The notes under the pieces are model-generated. The model was not told the origin of the DNA, did no database searches, and saw only the letters and a list, made by a program, of their open reading frames with translations. A DNA stretch of 64,000 nucleotides. Source: Pseudalkalibacillus sp051842935 (GTDB taxonomy: Bacteria > Bacillota > Bacilli > Bacillales > Fictibacillaceae). Below are positions 34,787 to 44,011 of this stretch, one piece after another (within the stretch, counting starts at the first letter, position 1; every line of letters starts with the position of its first letter). The position numbers were made by a program, and so were the translations under genes. The DNA is taken from positions 1,240,001 through 1,304,000 of the forward strand of contig NZ_JBPXRR010000001.1 in assembly GCF_051842935.1 (NCBI RefSeq). The letters are read 5' to 3'.

Positions 34787-35090
34787 CTTTCTATCCTTCA
34801 AATCTGCAAATCCCAAAATGGAGGATAGAAAGAGGGGCTTTCTATCCTTCAAATCAGCGAGATCCCAAAATGAAGGATAGAAAGAGGTGCTTTCTATCCT
34901 TCAAATCAGCAAAATCTCAAAATGGAGGATAGAAAGAGGTGCTTTCTATCCTTCAAATCAGCAAAACCCCAAAATGGAGGATAGAAAGAGGGGCTTTCTA
35001 TCCTTCAAATCAGCGAAATCCCAAAATGAAGGATAGAAAGAGGTGTTTTCTATCCTTCAAAACGGCAAAATCCCAAAATGAAGGATAGAA
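34787..35090. repeat. six tandem 52-bp hairpin repeats
   Basis: Six head-to-tail units begin at 34787, 34838, 34890, 34942, 34994 and 35046 (period 51, then 52). Each unit begins CTTTCTATCCTTCA (TTTTCTATCC in the last) and ends TGAAGGATAGAAAG or TGGAGGATAGAAAG, so every unit is a 14-bp hairpin around a roughly 16-base AT-rich centre. The centres vary slightly. The array lies between the exported-protein gene and gltC. The constant spacing, lack of variable spacers and absence of cas genes exclude CRISPR. Confidence 0.92.
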
Positions 35091-35112
35091 CGCATCTACC
35101 ACATCTAAATAA

Positions 35113-35148
35113 GGTAAAAGCTCAAAGCGCAAACGCTCTGAGCTTTCT
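35113..35148 (-). terminator. probable terminator of gltC
   Basis: AAAGCTCAAAGCG (35117-35129) pairs with CGCTCTGAGCTTT (35134-35146) apart from one mismatch; on the minus strand it is followed by a weak T run. It lies directly after the gltC stop. Confidence 0.65.
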
Positions 35149-35149
35149 T

Positions 35150-36055
35150 TCATTGTCCGAATCGGTTCAGCTTTTCATAGAATTCCTTTAAGAACTGGAA
35201 GAAAATCTTCTCGGATGGGGCGAGTTCCCGGTTTTGCGGAATGATGATACCGACCGTTCTTTTGACATTCGGTTCGATGACCTCAATCGCCACAGTATCT
35301 CGATCCGGTCGCTCATGTAAGGTGATCTCAGGGAGTAAGCTCACGCCAAGTCCAGCAGATACGAGCCCTTTGATCGTGTCCACATCTTCTCCTTCAAACG
35401 CAATACGTGGGTTGAAGCCGACCTGCTGACAAGCTCTCATTACTAAATCCCTCAGTACATATCCTTGCCGGAACATGACAAACGGATCGTGCTTCAACTG
35501 GCTAAGTCTCAAATGAAGCTCACCTGCCAGTGAATGCTGCTCAGGCAACAATGCCATGATTTTCTCGGTAAAAAAGATATGCCCCTTCACGTCATCCTGT
35601 TTTCCAGGAACCGGGGAGACGAATGCAAGATCAATATGCCCCTGGATGACGGCGGTCGTCAACTCGCTCACAGTGCCCTGACGGAGCTGAAAGCCGATTT
35701 GCGGGTGTTCTTTCCGAAAGGCGGAGATGACGGATGGCAATGTCTTCGCAGCTAAGCTGTTCGGAAAACCGAGCCGAATTGTCCCTGTTTCAGGGTTCAA
35801 GAACTCATACACTTCCTGTTTCGCTTTCTCGATTTCCAATACGGCCAACTGAGCACGCTCCAAAAAGATCCTCCCAACTGGGGTCAAACGGATGTTTCGT
35901 CCTTCACGGAAAAAGAGTTTCACCCCGAGTTCCTCTTCTAAGTTTGCGATTTGTCGGCTGACCGCAGATTGTGCAACGTGCAATTCGGCTGCTGCTTCAC
36001 TGACATGCTCTATTTCCGCAACTTTTATAAAATACCTGATTTGTCTCAGTTCCAT
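35150..36055 (-). CDS. gltC: LysR-type regulator GltC
   Basis: The 301-residue protein has the LysR helix-turn-helix (about 14-46, SEAAAELHVAQSAVSRQIANLEEELG) and a periplasmic-binding-type effector domain. It is divergent from gltA with a 192-base gap, exactly as B. subtilis gltC, which activates glutamate synthase when ammonium assimilation is favoured and represses itself. A dyad at 36080-36094 fits its binding site. The start has only a weak ribosome binding site. Confidence 0.93.
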   Translation of the reverse strand: MELRQIRYFIKVAEIEHVSEAAAELHVAQSAVSRQIANLEEELGVKLFFREGRNIRLTPVGRIFLERAQLAVLEIEKAKQEVYEFLNPETGTIRLGFPNSLAAKTLPSVISAFRKEHPQIGFQLRQGTVSELTTAVIQGHIDLAFVSPVPGKQDDVKGHIFFTEKIMALLPEQHSLAGELHLRLSQLKHDPFVMFRQGYVLRDLVMRACQQVGFNPRIAFEGEDVDTIKGLVSAGLGVSLLPEITLHERPDRDTVAIEVIEPNVKRTVGIIIPQNRELAPSEKIFFQFLKEFYEKLNRFGQ

Positions 36056-36079
36056 TATATCAACCCTTGTAAGCGCTTA

Positions 36080-36094
36080 ATCTCAAAATGAGAT
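36080..36094. promoter_or_regulatory. candidate GltC operator
   Basis: ATCTC-AAAAT-GAGAT is a perfect dyad with a T-N11-A core, the LysR-type consensus, and resembles the GltC Box I described upstream of B. subtilis gltA. It lies 25 bases upstream of the gltC start. An overlapping upstream TGTAAGCGCTTA (36068-36079) partly resembles a catabolite (cre) site. Confidence 0.6.
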
Positions 36095-36247
36095 CAATTC
36101 AATCTAATTTATATATTGAAAGCATAACAGAAAACCCATAACATTTAAACTAACCTTTTGTCAGAAATTTTCGAACGATTAGAGGAGTACTCTTTCAAGT
36201 TTAGGGGTATTCCTTTTTAAAAAATATAAGCGCTATGGGGTGATAGG

Positions 36248-39200
36248 ATGATTCGAACAGGACTACCAGAGAAGCAAGGTTTATACGATCCCAAATATGA
36301 AAGTGACGCTTGTGGTATCGGTTTCGTTGCGCAAGTCGACGGGACTTCGACTCATAAAACCATTAAGGATGCATTGACGATCCTATGCCGGCTGGAACAT
36401 AGAGGCGGGCAAGGAGCTGACCCTGACTCCGGAGACGGGGCAGGCATCATGATACAAATGCCGGATCAACTTTTCCGTAAAACATGGAATGAAACCCTCC
36501 CGAAACAAGGCGATTATGCAGTAGGGATGGTTTTTTTACCTCAAAAGGAGTCTTTGCGCCAACAGATCGAAGAAACGATTGAGCGTACTGTGAATGAAGA
36601 GGGACACCACTTCATCGGCTGGAGAACGGTCCCTGTAGATGAAACGATTGTCACCTCATCCGCGAAAGAAACGATGCCATACATCCGACAAATGTTCATT
36701 CGTAAACCGGATGACATTTTTACGAGCGAAAAGTTCAATCAATCCTTGTATTTGATTCGAAGGGTGATCGAAAAGCGTGTTATGGATTTGGACAATATCG
36801 GGAAAGGTCCATTTTACATTGCGAGCTTATCCCCAGATGCAATCGTATATAAAGGAATGCTAACGTCGTATCAGCTGGATCAGTTTTATTTGGATTTAGC
36901 GAATCCAGTGACGACCTCCATGTTCGGTATGGTCCACTCCCGTTACAGTACGAATACGTTTCCGTCATGGGAACGAGCTCATCCGAACCGCATGCTCATG
37001 CACAACGGGGAGATCAATACGATTACAGGGAATGTGAATTGGATGAAAACCCGTGAGTCTGCGGCTGTTTCCACGGTCTATGGGAAACGCCATGATGACT
37101 TGCTCCCTGTTGTGTCTGAAGATTCCAGCGATTCTGGAATGCTCGATCAGACCTTCGAGTACCTTGTCATGAATGGCCGTTCGTTGGCGCACACCGCCAT
37201 GTTGATGGTTCCCGAAGCTTGGGATTTCAACGACCAGATGACGGATCCGGAACGAGCTTGTTTCGAGTATATGAGTTGCATCATGGAGCCGTGGGATGGA
37301 CCGACAGCACTTGCATATACGAATGGCAAGCAGATCGGAGCTTCCATCGACCGGAACGGACTACGACCGGCACGCTACTATTTGACGGATGATAATACCA
37401 TCATCTTTTCTTCAGAAGTAGGTGTGTTGGATGTCGAGCCAGATAAAGTCGTGAAGAAAGGACGATTGGCTCCTGGAGAAATGATTCTGATCGACCTTGA
37501 GAAAAACGAAGTGCTTCTAAATGAAGATGTTAAGCGTGAGATTGCGACGCAATATCCTTATCGCAAATGGCTGAACGAGTCTCTTGTCAGCTTGCATGCA
37601 CAAAATGATGGCCCTCGCTTTGAAAAAATGATTGAAGGCGAGCTTTTGACCTATCAGCTTGCACACGGATATACAAATGAAGAGATCATGAAAAATATAT
37701 TGCCAATGGTGAATGAAAAGAAGGATCCGATTGGGTCGATGGGGAATGACACGCCACTAGCGGTGCTATCTGACAGACCACAGCTATTGTTCAATTATTT
37801 CAAACAGCTGTTTGCTCAGGTGACCAATCCACCGATCGATGCCATCCGGGAAAAAGCGATCACCTCAACAACTTCTTACATTGGTGCGAAAGCGAATGTG
37901 CTGGATGAAGGTCCGCAACATTGTAAACGAATCCGGTTATATACACCTATATTGAAAAAAGAGGAGTTCGAAGAGATCATCCATAACGGGCGGAATGATT
38001 TCCGATCAACGAAAATCTCGACGTGCTTCACAGGTGAAAGTGCAACGATGGAATCAGCGCTGGAAAACGTGTTTAAACAAGTCGAAAGGTCGATACGCCA
38101 AGGTGTTTCCTTGATCGTTTTATCCGATCGAAAAATGGATGAGAATCGAGTTCCGATTCCATCGTTACTCATCGTAAGTGGACTCCATCACTACTTAGTG
38201 GAAAAAGGATTACGTACGAAGGCGAGCATCATTATGGAAACGGCAGAAGCAAGAGATGTTCACCAATTTTCGGTGTTGATCGGTTTTGGTGCAGACATGG
38301 TGTATCCGTATCTCGCCTATCGAACGATCCAAAGCTTGATTGATCAGGAACATGTGACCGATTACGACTACATGGAAGCCGTTGATCGTTTCAGAGATGC
38401 CGCTACTTCAGGGATCGTGAAAGTCATGTCCAAGATGGGGATTTCCACGATTCAAAGTTATCGTGGAGCTCAAACATTCGAAGCGATCGGGATTTCAGAA
38501 TCCGTCATTTCAAAATACTTTAAAGGGACTTCTTCAAAGTTAGGCGGAATCGATCTCACTACGATTGCGGACGAATCGATCAAACGCCACCATACGGCTT
38601 ACTTCACTTTGAATCCAACTCTTGAAGCAGGCGGAGATATGCAATGGAGAAGTACGGGAGAACATCACTCTTTCAATCCGAAAACGATCCATACACTCCA
38701 GCACGCTTGTCGAACGAACGACAAAGAGTTATATAAAAAGTTTTCCGAGCTTGTTAACACGGAGAAAGTGACCTATTTGCGAGATCTATTCGATTTCAAT
38801 ACCAACGATGTTCAACCGATACCGTTAGATGAAGTTGAGCCGGTCGAGGCAATCTGGAAACGGTTCAAGACTGGAGCAATGTCTTACGGTTCATTGAGTA
38901 AGGAAGCACATGAAATTCTCGCAGTCGCCATGAACCGGATCGGAGGTAAAAGTAATAGCGGTGAAGGCGGGGAAGACCCGGACCGTTTCATTCCTGACGC
39001 TAATGGTGACAGCAGAAAGAGTGCCATCAAACAGGTGGCTTCTGGACGTTTCGGCGTAAACAGCCATTACCTCTCGAGTGCTGAAGAAATCCAGATCAAA
39101 ATGGCTCAAGGGGCAAAGCCTGGAGAAGGTGGGCACCTTCCGGGTAAAAAAGTACACCCGTGGATTGCAGAGGTTCGAGGATCAACACCTGGAGTCGGTT

Positions 39201-40774
39201 TGATTTCACCTCCACCACACCACGACATTTATTCCATTGAAGACCTTGCTCAGCTGATTTATGACTTGAAGCATGCGAACCCGAAAGCACGCATCAGCGT
39301 CAAATTGGTTGCCAAGACAGGTGTAGGAACGATTGCAGCTGGAGTGGCAAAAGGAAAAGCCGATGTCATTCTGATCAGTGGATATGAAGGTGGTACAGGT
39401 GCATCTCCAAAAACGAGCATCCGTCATGCTGGTTTACCTTGGGAGCTCGGTTTAGCAGAGGCCCATCAAACATTAATCCTGAATAATTTGCGAGATAAAG
39501 TCGTGCTCGAAACAGACGGAAAGTTGATGACAGGTGCAGATGTCTTGAAAGCCGCAATGTTCGGAGCAGAAGAGTATGGGTTTTCAACGGCTCCGCTCGT
39601 CGTACTTGGATGTATTCTGATGCGAGCATGTCATTTGGATACTTGCCCAGTGGGAATTGCAACTCAAAACCCCGAACTACGAAAGAAGTTCCTAGGTCAA
39701 GCGGATCATGTCGTCAATTATATGCGCTTCATCGCAGAGGAAATCCGAGAATTAATGGCACAACTCGGAGTGAGGTCTCTCGACGAATTGATCGGTAGAA
39801 CAGAACTGCTGAAAGTGAATGATAAAGCACTGGAACATCCGAAAGCGCAGCACTTGGATTTCAATCCGCTATTATTGCAAACGGACCATGCTTGGAAAAC
39901 GAAAAAAAGACCATATCGTACTGAATATAACGAGAACCACTTGGATGAGGCACATCTGATTCCTAAAGTGGAGCAAAGCTTATTGAATCACAAGCCGGTG
40001 TTCGTCAAGTCACCGATCCGGAACACGGACCGCGCTGTAGGTACGAGACTCGGCTATGCTGTGACTGAAAAACACGGTGCGAAAGGCTTACCAGAGGATA
40101 CAGTCAATCTTACCTTTGAAGGATCTGCAGGGCAAAGTTTTGGAGCATTTGTTCCGAAAGGAATCACTTTGAAAGTTATTGGGGATGCAAATGATTATGT
40201 AGGAAAAGGATTATCTGGAGGTAAAATCATCATCGCACCTCCTCGTGCAAGCACGTTCCAACAAATGGAGGAAGTGGTGATTGGAAATGTCGCCTTATTT
40301 GGTGCAACATCCGGTCAGGTATACATCAACGGAGCAGCTGGTGAACGTTTTGCCGTACGGAACAGCGGTGCTCATGCTGTCGTTGAAGGCTTAGGCGATA
40401 ATGGATGCGAGTATATGACTGGAGGCAGAGTCATCGTACTCGGCTCTATCGGTAAAAACTTTGCAGCTGGAATGTCAGGAGGCATTTCGTATATTTGGAC
40501 TACTGATCGAAAATCTGTCAAAGCCCGATGTAATCCAGAGATGGTCCTTTTTGAAGACCTGGAGGATTATGAAGAGAGCCAACACATCAAACAAATGCTT
40601 CAAAAGCATGTCCAATATACCGGAAGTGCCCGGGCAAGGTACATTCTCAACCATTGGCAGGAAGCTGTGAGCCAATTTGTCAAAATCATCCCGGAGGAGT
40701 ATAAACGGAAACTCCAACAAGATGATGACCGGAGAAAGAAAGCTTCAAATGGCACAGAAACATTGACCAAATAA
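36248..40774 (+). CDS. gltA: glutamate synthase large subunit GltA
   Basis: The 1508-residue enzyme makes two glutamates from glutamine and 2-oxoglutarate. After propeptide-like residues, Cys at position 22 (YESDACGIGFVA) is the mature amidotransferase N-terminal nucleophile. Then follow the GATase II domain to about 430, the central domain, the FMN-barrel (GAMSYGSLSKEAHE, about 877; VILISGYEGGTGASP, about 1040), the 3Fe-4S Cys cluster CILMRACHLDTCPVGIAT, and the C-terminal beta-helix (GFVP, GGKIIIAPP). Length is normal. It is coupled to gltB 14 bases downstream. Confidence 0.98.
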   Translation: MIRTGLPEKQGLYDPKYESDACGIGFVAQVDGTSTHKTIKDALTILCRLEHRGGQGADPDSGDGAGIMIQMPDQLFRKTWNETLPKQGDYAVGMVFLPQKESLRQQIEETIERTVNEEGHHFIGWRTVPVDETIVTSSAKETMPYIRQMFIRKPDDIFTSEKFNQSLYLIRRVIEKRVMDLDNIGKGPFYIASLSPDAIVYKGMLTSYQLDQFYLDLANPVTTSMFGMVHSRYSTNTFPSWERAHPNRMLMHNGEINTITGNVNWMKTRESAAVSTVYGKRHDDLLPVVSEDSSDSGMLDQTFEYLVMNGRSLAHTAMLMVPEAWDFNDQMTDPERACFEYMSCIMEPWDGPTALAYTNGKQIGASIDRNGLRPARYYLTDDNTIIFSSEVGVLDVEPDKVVKKGRLAPGEMILIDLEKNEVLLNEDVKREIATQYPYRKWLNESLVSLHAQNDGPRFEKMIEGELLTYQLAHGYTNEEIMKNILPMVNEKKDPIGSMGNDTPLAVLSDRPQLLFNYFKQLFAQVTNPPIDAIREKAITSTTSYIGAKANVLDEGPQHCKRIRLYTPILKKEEFEEIIHNGRNDFRSTKISTCFTGESATMESALENVFKQVERSIRQGVSLIVLSDRKMDENRVPIPSLLIVSGLHHYLVEKGLRTKASIIMETAEARDVHQFSVLIGFGADMVYPYLAYRTIQSLIDQEHVTDYDYMEAVDRFRDAATSGIVKVMSKMGISTIQSYRGAQTFEAIGISESVISKYFKGTSSKLGGIDLTTIADESIKRHHTAYFTLNPTLEAGGDMQWRSTGEHHSFNPKTIHTLQHACRTNDKELYKKFSELVNTEKVTYLRDLFDFNTNDVQPIPLDEVEPVEAIWKRFKTGAMSYGSLSKEAHEILAVAMNRIGGKSNSGEGGEDPDRFIPDANGDSRKSAIKQVASGRFGVNSHYLSSAEEIQIKMAQGAKPGEGGHLPGKKVHPWIAEVRGSTPGVGLISPPPHHDIYSIEDLAQLIYDLKHANPKARISVKLVAKTGVGTIAAGVAKGKADVILISGYEGGTGASPKTSIRHAGLPWELGLAEAHQTLILNNLRDKVVLETDGKLMTGADVLKAAMFGAEEYGFSTAPLVVLGCILMRACHLDTCPVGIATQNPELRKKFLGQADHVVNYMRFIAEEIRELMAQLGVRSLDELIGRTELLKVNDKALEHPKAQHLDFNPLLLQTDHAWKTKKRPYRTEYNENHLDEAHLIPKVEQSLLNHKPVFVKSPIRNTDRAVGTRLGYAVTEKHGAKGLPEDTVNLTFEGSAGQSFGAFVPKGITLKVIGDANDYVGKGLSGGKIIIAPPRASTFQQMEEVVIGNVALFGATSGQVYINGAAGERFAVRNSGAHAVVEGLGDNGCEYMTGGRVIVLGSIGKNFAAGMSGGISYIWTTDRKSVKARCNPEMVLFEDLEDYEESQHIKQMLQKHVQYTGSARARYILNHWQEAVSQFVKIIPEEYKRKLQQDDDRRKKASNGTETLTK

Positions 40775-40788
40775 GGAGGGAGCTCATC

Positions 40789-42270
40789 ATGGGTAATCCA
40801 AAGGGATTTTTAGAATATGCTCGGAAAGACAATGAAGAGCGAAATCCGAAAAAGCGGATCAATGATTGGAATGAATATACAGAACGTCATGACGAGAAAG
40901 ATTTGAAACAACAAGGTGCCAGATGCATGGATTGCGGAACCCCTTTCTGCCATACAGGTATGGAGTGGGGCAGATCCTCGATCGGCTGTCCAATCAACAA
41001 TCTGATCCCAGAGTGGAACGAGCTGGTGCACCAAGGGAAATGGAAGCAAGCTTTAGATCGTCTGGAGTTGACGAACAACTTTCCTGAATTCACAGGTCGG
41101 GTGTGCCCTGCTCCGTGTGAAGGATCGTGCGTGCTCGGTATCAACGATGACCCTGTGACGATCAAATCAATCGAAAACGAAATCATTGAGCGCGGGTTTG
41201 ATAATGGATGGATTCAACCTGAACCTCCTTCTTCCCGTACAGGGAAACGAGTTGCCGTCATTGGTTCAGGTCCTGCAGGATTGACCGCTGCTGACGAACT
41301 GAATAAAGCCGGACATCTGGTTACGATCTTTGAAAGAGAAGACCGTCCTGGCGGTCTCCTCATGTACGGGATTCCGAACATGAAATTGGAAAAGAGGACG
41401 ATTGAACGACGAATTGATCTTCTTGAAAAAGAAGGGATCGAGTTCAGGTTGAACACAGAAATAGGAGTGGATGTCAGCCGGGAAGAGTTACAGAAGGAAT
41501 TTGACGCCGTCGTAATCTGTACAGGGGCTCAACAACCGCGTGATATACCGATAGAAGAACGCGAAAGTGAAGGCATTCATTTTGCTATGGAGTACCTGAC
41601 GGAATCGACGAAATCATTGAATTCGAAAACCGAACCGAGCATTTCAGCAGAAGGGAAAGACGTCATTGTCATTGGCGGAGGAGATACAGGTGCAGACTGC
41701 GTTGCAACCGCATTACGCCAGAAATGTAAAAGTGTTGTCCAGTTCGGAAAGCATCCTGAACTTCCAAAAGAACGGGCTGAAGATAATCCATGGCCGCATA
41801 CGCCAATGACCTTTTCCTTGGAATATGCGTATGAAGAAGCTCATCAACAATTCAAAAACGATCCTCGTAAATATGAAATTTTGACCCAATCGTTCAAAGG
41901 GGGAGCAGACGGAAAAGTATCATCATTACGGACGATGCAAGTCAAGAAGGAAAACAAGAACGGTGAACTTGTGACGGTTGAAATCCCAGGTACTGAAAAA
42001 GACTGGGACGCACAGCTCGTATTGATTGCAATCGGGTTTACAGGACCGGAAAAAGAAATCTTGGACCATTTCAACTTGAAAGCGACGGAACGAGGGCTCG
42101 TCTGGACGGAAAAAACAACTTATAAGACGAGTGTAGATGGCGTATTTGCAGCTGGTGATGCCCGAAGAGGTCAAAGTCTTGTCGTATGGGCGATCCGTGA
42201 AGGACAGGAAGCTGCGAAAGAAGTACACGACTATTTGATGAGTTCTAAGATGTCAGCTGTTTCCGTTTGA
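40789..42270 (+). CDS. gltB: glutamate synthase small subunit GltB
   Basis: The 493-residue flavoprotein passes electrons from NADPH to the large subunit. N-terminal Cys clusters (CMDCGTPFC, GCPINNLIP, CPAPCEGSC) bind 4Fe-4S clusters; Rossmann motifs VAVIGSGPAGLTAADEL (FAD, about 151) and VIVIGGGDTGADC (NADPH, about 290) follow, and the C-terminal VFAAGDARRGQSLVVWAI is the FAD site. Strong AAGGAGGGA upstream. Confidence 0.98.
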   Translation: MGNPKGFLEYARKDNEERNPKKRINDWNEYTERHDEKDLKQQGARCMDCGTPFCHTGMEWGRSSIGCPINNLIPEWNELVHQGKWKQALDRLELTNNFPEFTGRVCPAPCEGSCVLGINDDPVTIKSIENEIIERGFDNGWIQPEPPSSRTGKRVAVIGSGPAGLTAADELNKAGHLVTIFEREDRPGGLLMYGIPNMKLEKRTIERRIDLLEKEGIEFRLNTEIGVDVSREELQKEFDAVVICTGAQQPRDIPIEERESEGIHFAMEYLTESTKSLNSKTEPSISAEGKDVIVIGGGDTGADCVATALRQKCKSVVQFGKHPELPKERAEDNPWPHTPMTFSLEYAYEEAHQQFKNDPRKYEILTQSFKGGADGKVSSLRTMQVKKENKNGELVTVEIPGTEKDWDAQLVLIAIGFTGPEKEILDHFNLKATERGLVWTEKTTYKTSVDGVFAAGDARRGQSLVVWAIREGQEAAKEVHDYLMSSKMSAVSV

Positions 42271-42346
42271 TGGGATGATAAAACAGTTGTTCTATGGGCA
42301 ACCTGTTAATATGACCACCTAATTTCTCCAAGGAGGTGCCCGTCCT

Positions 42347-42490
42347 ATGGGAAGAGGCAAAAACTTTGAGCATAAGCGTCAGGGAACCATCAATCGACCA
42401 CCGAAAGGATCGAAAATTGCTCGCGAAGAATTCGCCAGAGATGAACCGATCGACTTACAAAAACAAGAAGACGAAAAAAACGAACGATAA
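42347..42490 (+). CDS. small basic protein, 47 aa
   Basis: A 47-codon frame begins at ATG 42347 with a perfect AAGGAGG eight to ten bases upstream and ends at TAA 42490, right before a terminator. The peptide starts MGRGKNFEHKRQG, is highly charged with mixed basic and acidic ends, and has no membrane segment. It looks like the short, intrinsically disordered spore- or nucleic-acid-associated peptides of Bacillaceae. Function is unknown. The ribosome binding site and terminator support expression. Confidence 0.72.
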   Translation: MGRGKNFEHKRQGTINRPPKGSKIAREEFARDEPIDLQKQEDEKNER

Positions 42491-42493
42491 ATT

Positions 42494-42530
42494 GAAGCTG
42501 AGCCAAACAGGTTCAGCTTCTTTCGTTTTT
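42494..42530 (+). terminator. rho-independent terminator
   Basis: An 11-bp stem (42494-42504 with 42510-42520, one G-U pair) with the AAACA loop and T residues closes the glt / small protein unit. Confidence 0.85.
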
Positions 42531-42605
42531 CAGTTGTTTGCAGGATTCTAGATCAGGGAAAAGAAGAGTATATTTTGTGTAGTACATTTGAGAGGAGAGA
42601 GCGAA

Positions 42606-43877
42606 ATGTCTGTCATAAATCATCAAACAACCAAGCTCTTACAGCAGTATAAACAAATTCGAGGTTTCTCCAAGCAAATCGTTTCTCCATTGGAAATTGA
42701 AGATTTCGTCATCCAGGCGATCCCTGATGTGAGTCCGCCAAAGTGGCATCTTGCCCACACGACCTGGTTTTTCGAGACCTTCATCCTTGTTCCATATTTA
42801 GAGAGCTTTACAAGGTTCAATGATACATATGATTACTTGTTCAATTCTTATTATGAGACTCACGGGAAGCCGTATCCAAGGCATGCGAGAGGTTTATTGG
42901 CTAGACCGTCTGTGAATGAGATCTTCCAATACCGCGATTATGTCGATGAACAGATGACCCGCTTACTTGAAGGATGTGATACGGATACCTGTGATCGGAT
43001 CCAACCGTTGCTTGAGATCGGATTGCAGCATGAACAACAGCATCAAGAGTTACTCGTTACAGACATCAAGTATAATTTCTCCATCAATCCTTTGAAGCCA
43101 GTCTATCAACAGCCCATTCCCAATTCAAAAACGGTTGCGCCCACACTGGAATGGGTAAGTTTTGAGGAGGGGATCGTTGCAACGGGTCATTGTGAAGATG
43201 AAGGATTTTCATTCGACAATGAGCGACCAATCCATAAATCCTGGCTGGACAGCTTTGCCTTAGCGAACAGGCCCGTTACAAATGGCGAATACATTTCCTT
43301 TATGGAAGAGGGCGGCTATGAAAAGCCTGAATATTGGCTATCTGAAGGATGGTCGATTGTAAAAGAGGAACAATGGGAAGCCCCGTTATATTGGGAGAAA
43401 AAAGATGGGGAATGGTATTTGTTCACACTATCAGGTATGCAAAAGGTGGATGAAGACGAACCTGTTACACACATCAGCTTTTATGAAGCAGATGCGTTCG
43501 CACGATGGGCAGGGTACAGGCTTCCGACTGAAACGGAATGGGAGCATGCTATGAAGAATCAGAATGTTGAAGGAAACTTTGCCGATCAAGGTTACTATCA
43601 TCCCACAGCAGAATACAACGATCAAAGTAATCGTATGATGAAAACGTTCGGAGACGTTTGGGAGTGGACCTCAAGCCCGTATGTTCCATATCCGAGGTCT
43701 AAACCTTTGGAAGGAACATTAGGGGAATATAATGCAAAATTCATGTGTAATCAGATGGTATTAAGAGGAGGTTCTTGTGCCACCCATTCCACTCATATGA
43801 GACTGACATATCGGAATTTCTTCCATCCGGATAAGAGATGGCAATTCAGCGGTCTTAGGTTAGCAAAAGACCTTTGA
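42606..43877 (+). CDS. egtB: EgtB-like sulfoxide synthase
   Basis: The 423-residue protein has an N-terminal DinB_2 domain (about 8-160) and a C-terminal formylglycine-generating-enzyme-like domain (about 200-420). Iron-binding His positions are visible in WHLAHTTWFFE and LQHEQQHQE, and FGDVWEWTSSPY and VLRGGSCATHSTHMRLTYRNFF mark the FGE part. EgtB adds cysteine or gamma-glutamylcysteine sulfur to hercynine in ergothioneine synthesis. No egtD methyltransferase is adjacent, so partners must be elsewhere or the role differs (SenA of selenoneine synthesis is a close relative). ATG 42606 has AGAGGAGAG. Confidence 0.88.
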   Translation: MSVINHQTTKLLQQYKQIRGFSKQIVSPLEIEDFVIQAIPDVSPPKWHLAHTTWFFETFILVPYLESFTRFNDTYDYLFNSYYETHGKPYPRHARGLLARPSVNEIFQYRDYVDEQMTRLLEGCDTDTCDRIQPLLEIGLQHEQQHQELLVTDIKYNFSINPLKPVYQQPIPNSKTVAPTLEWVSFEEGIVATGHCEDEGFSFDNERPIHKSWLDSFALANRPVTNGEYISFMEEGGYEKPEYWLSEGWSIVKEEQWEAPLYWEKKDGEWYLFTLSGMQKVDEDEPVTHISFYEADAFARWAGYRLPTETEWEHAMKNQNVEGNFADQGYYHPTAEYNDQSNRMMKTFGDVWEWTSSPYVPYPRSKPLEGTLGEYNAKFMCNQMVLRGGSCATHSTHMRLTYRNFFHPDKRWQFSGLRLAKDL

Positions 43878-43882
43878 TTTAC

Positions 43883-43918
43883 AAAGGGGTTGATCCAAAA
43901 AGGATTCAGCCCCTTTTT
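43883..43918 (+). terminator. rho-independent terminator
   Basis: A stem of about 14 bp (43883-43896 with 43902-43916, two G-U pairs) with an A-rich loop is followed by T and ends egtB. Confidence 0.85.
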
Positions 43919-44011
43919 CCTGTTCTATGGACAAGACACCATACCGTTTTCCTTTCACTTGAATCTAATAGGTATATGAGCAAAGTGATTTGAGTGTAAA
44001 GGAGATTAAAG

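Noticed and set aside
34787..35090. CRISPR array
   Set aside because: The units are near identical over their full 52 bases, so there are no variable spacers; no cas genes are near.
36068..36079. Catabolite-responsive (cre) element
   Set aside because: Only partial agreement with the consensus at the right end; kept as a remark in the GltC operator entry.
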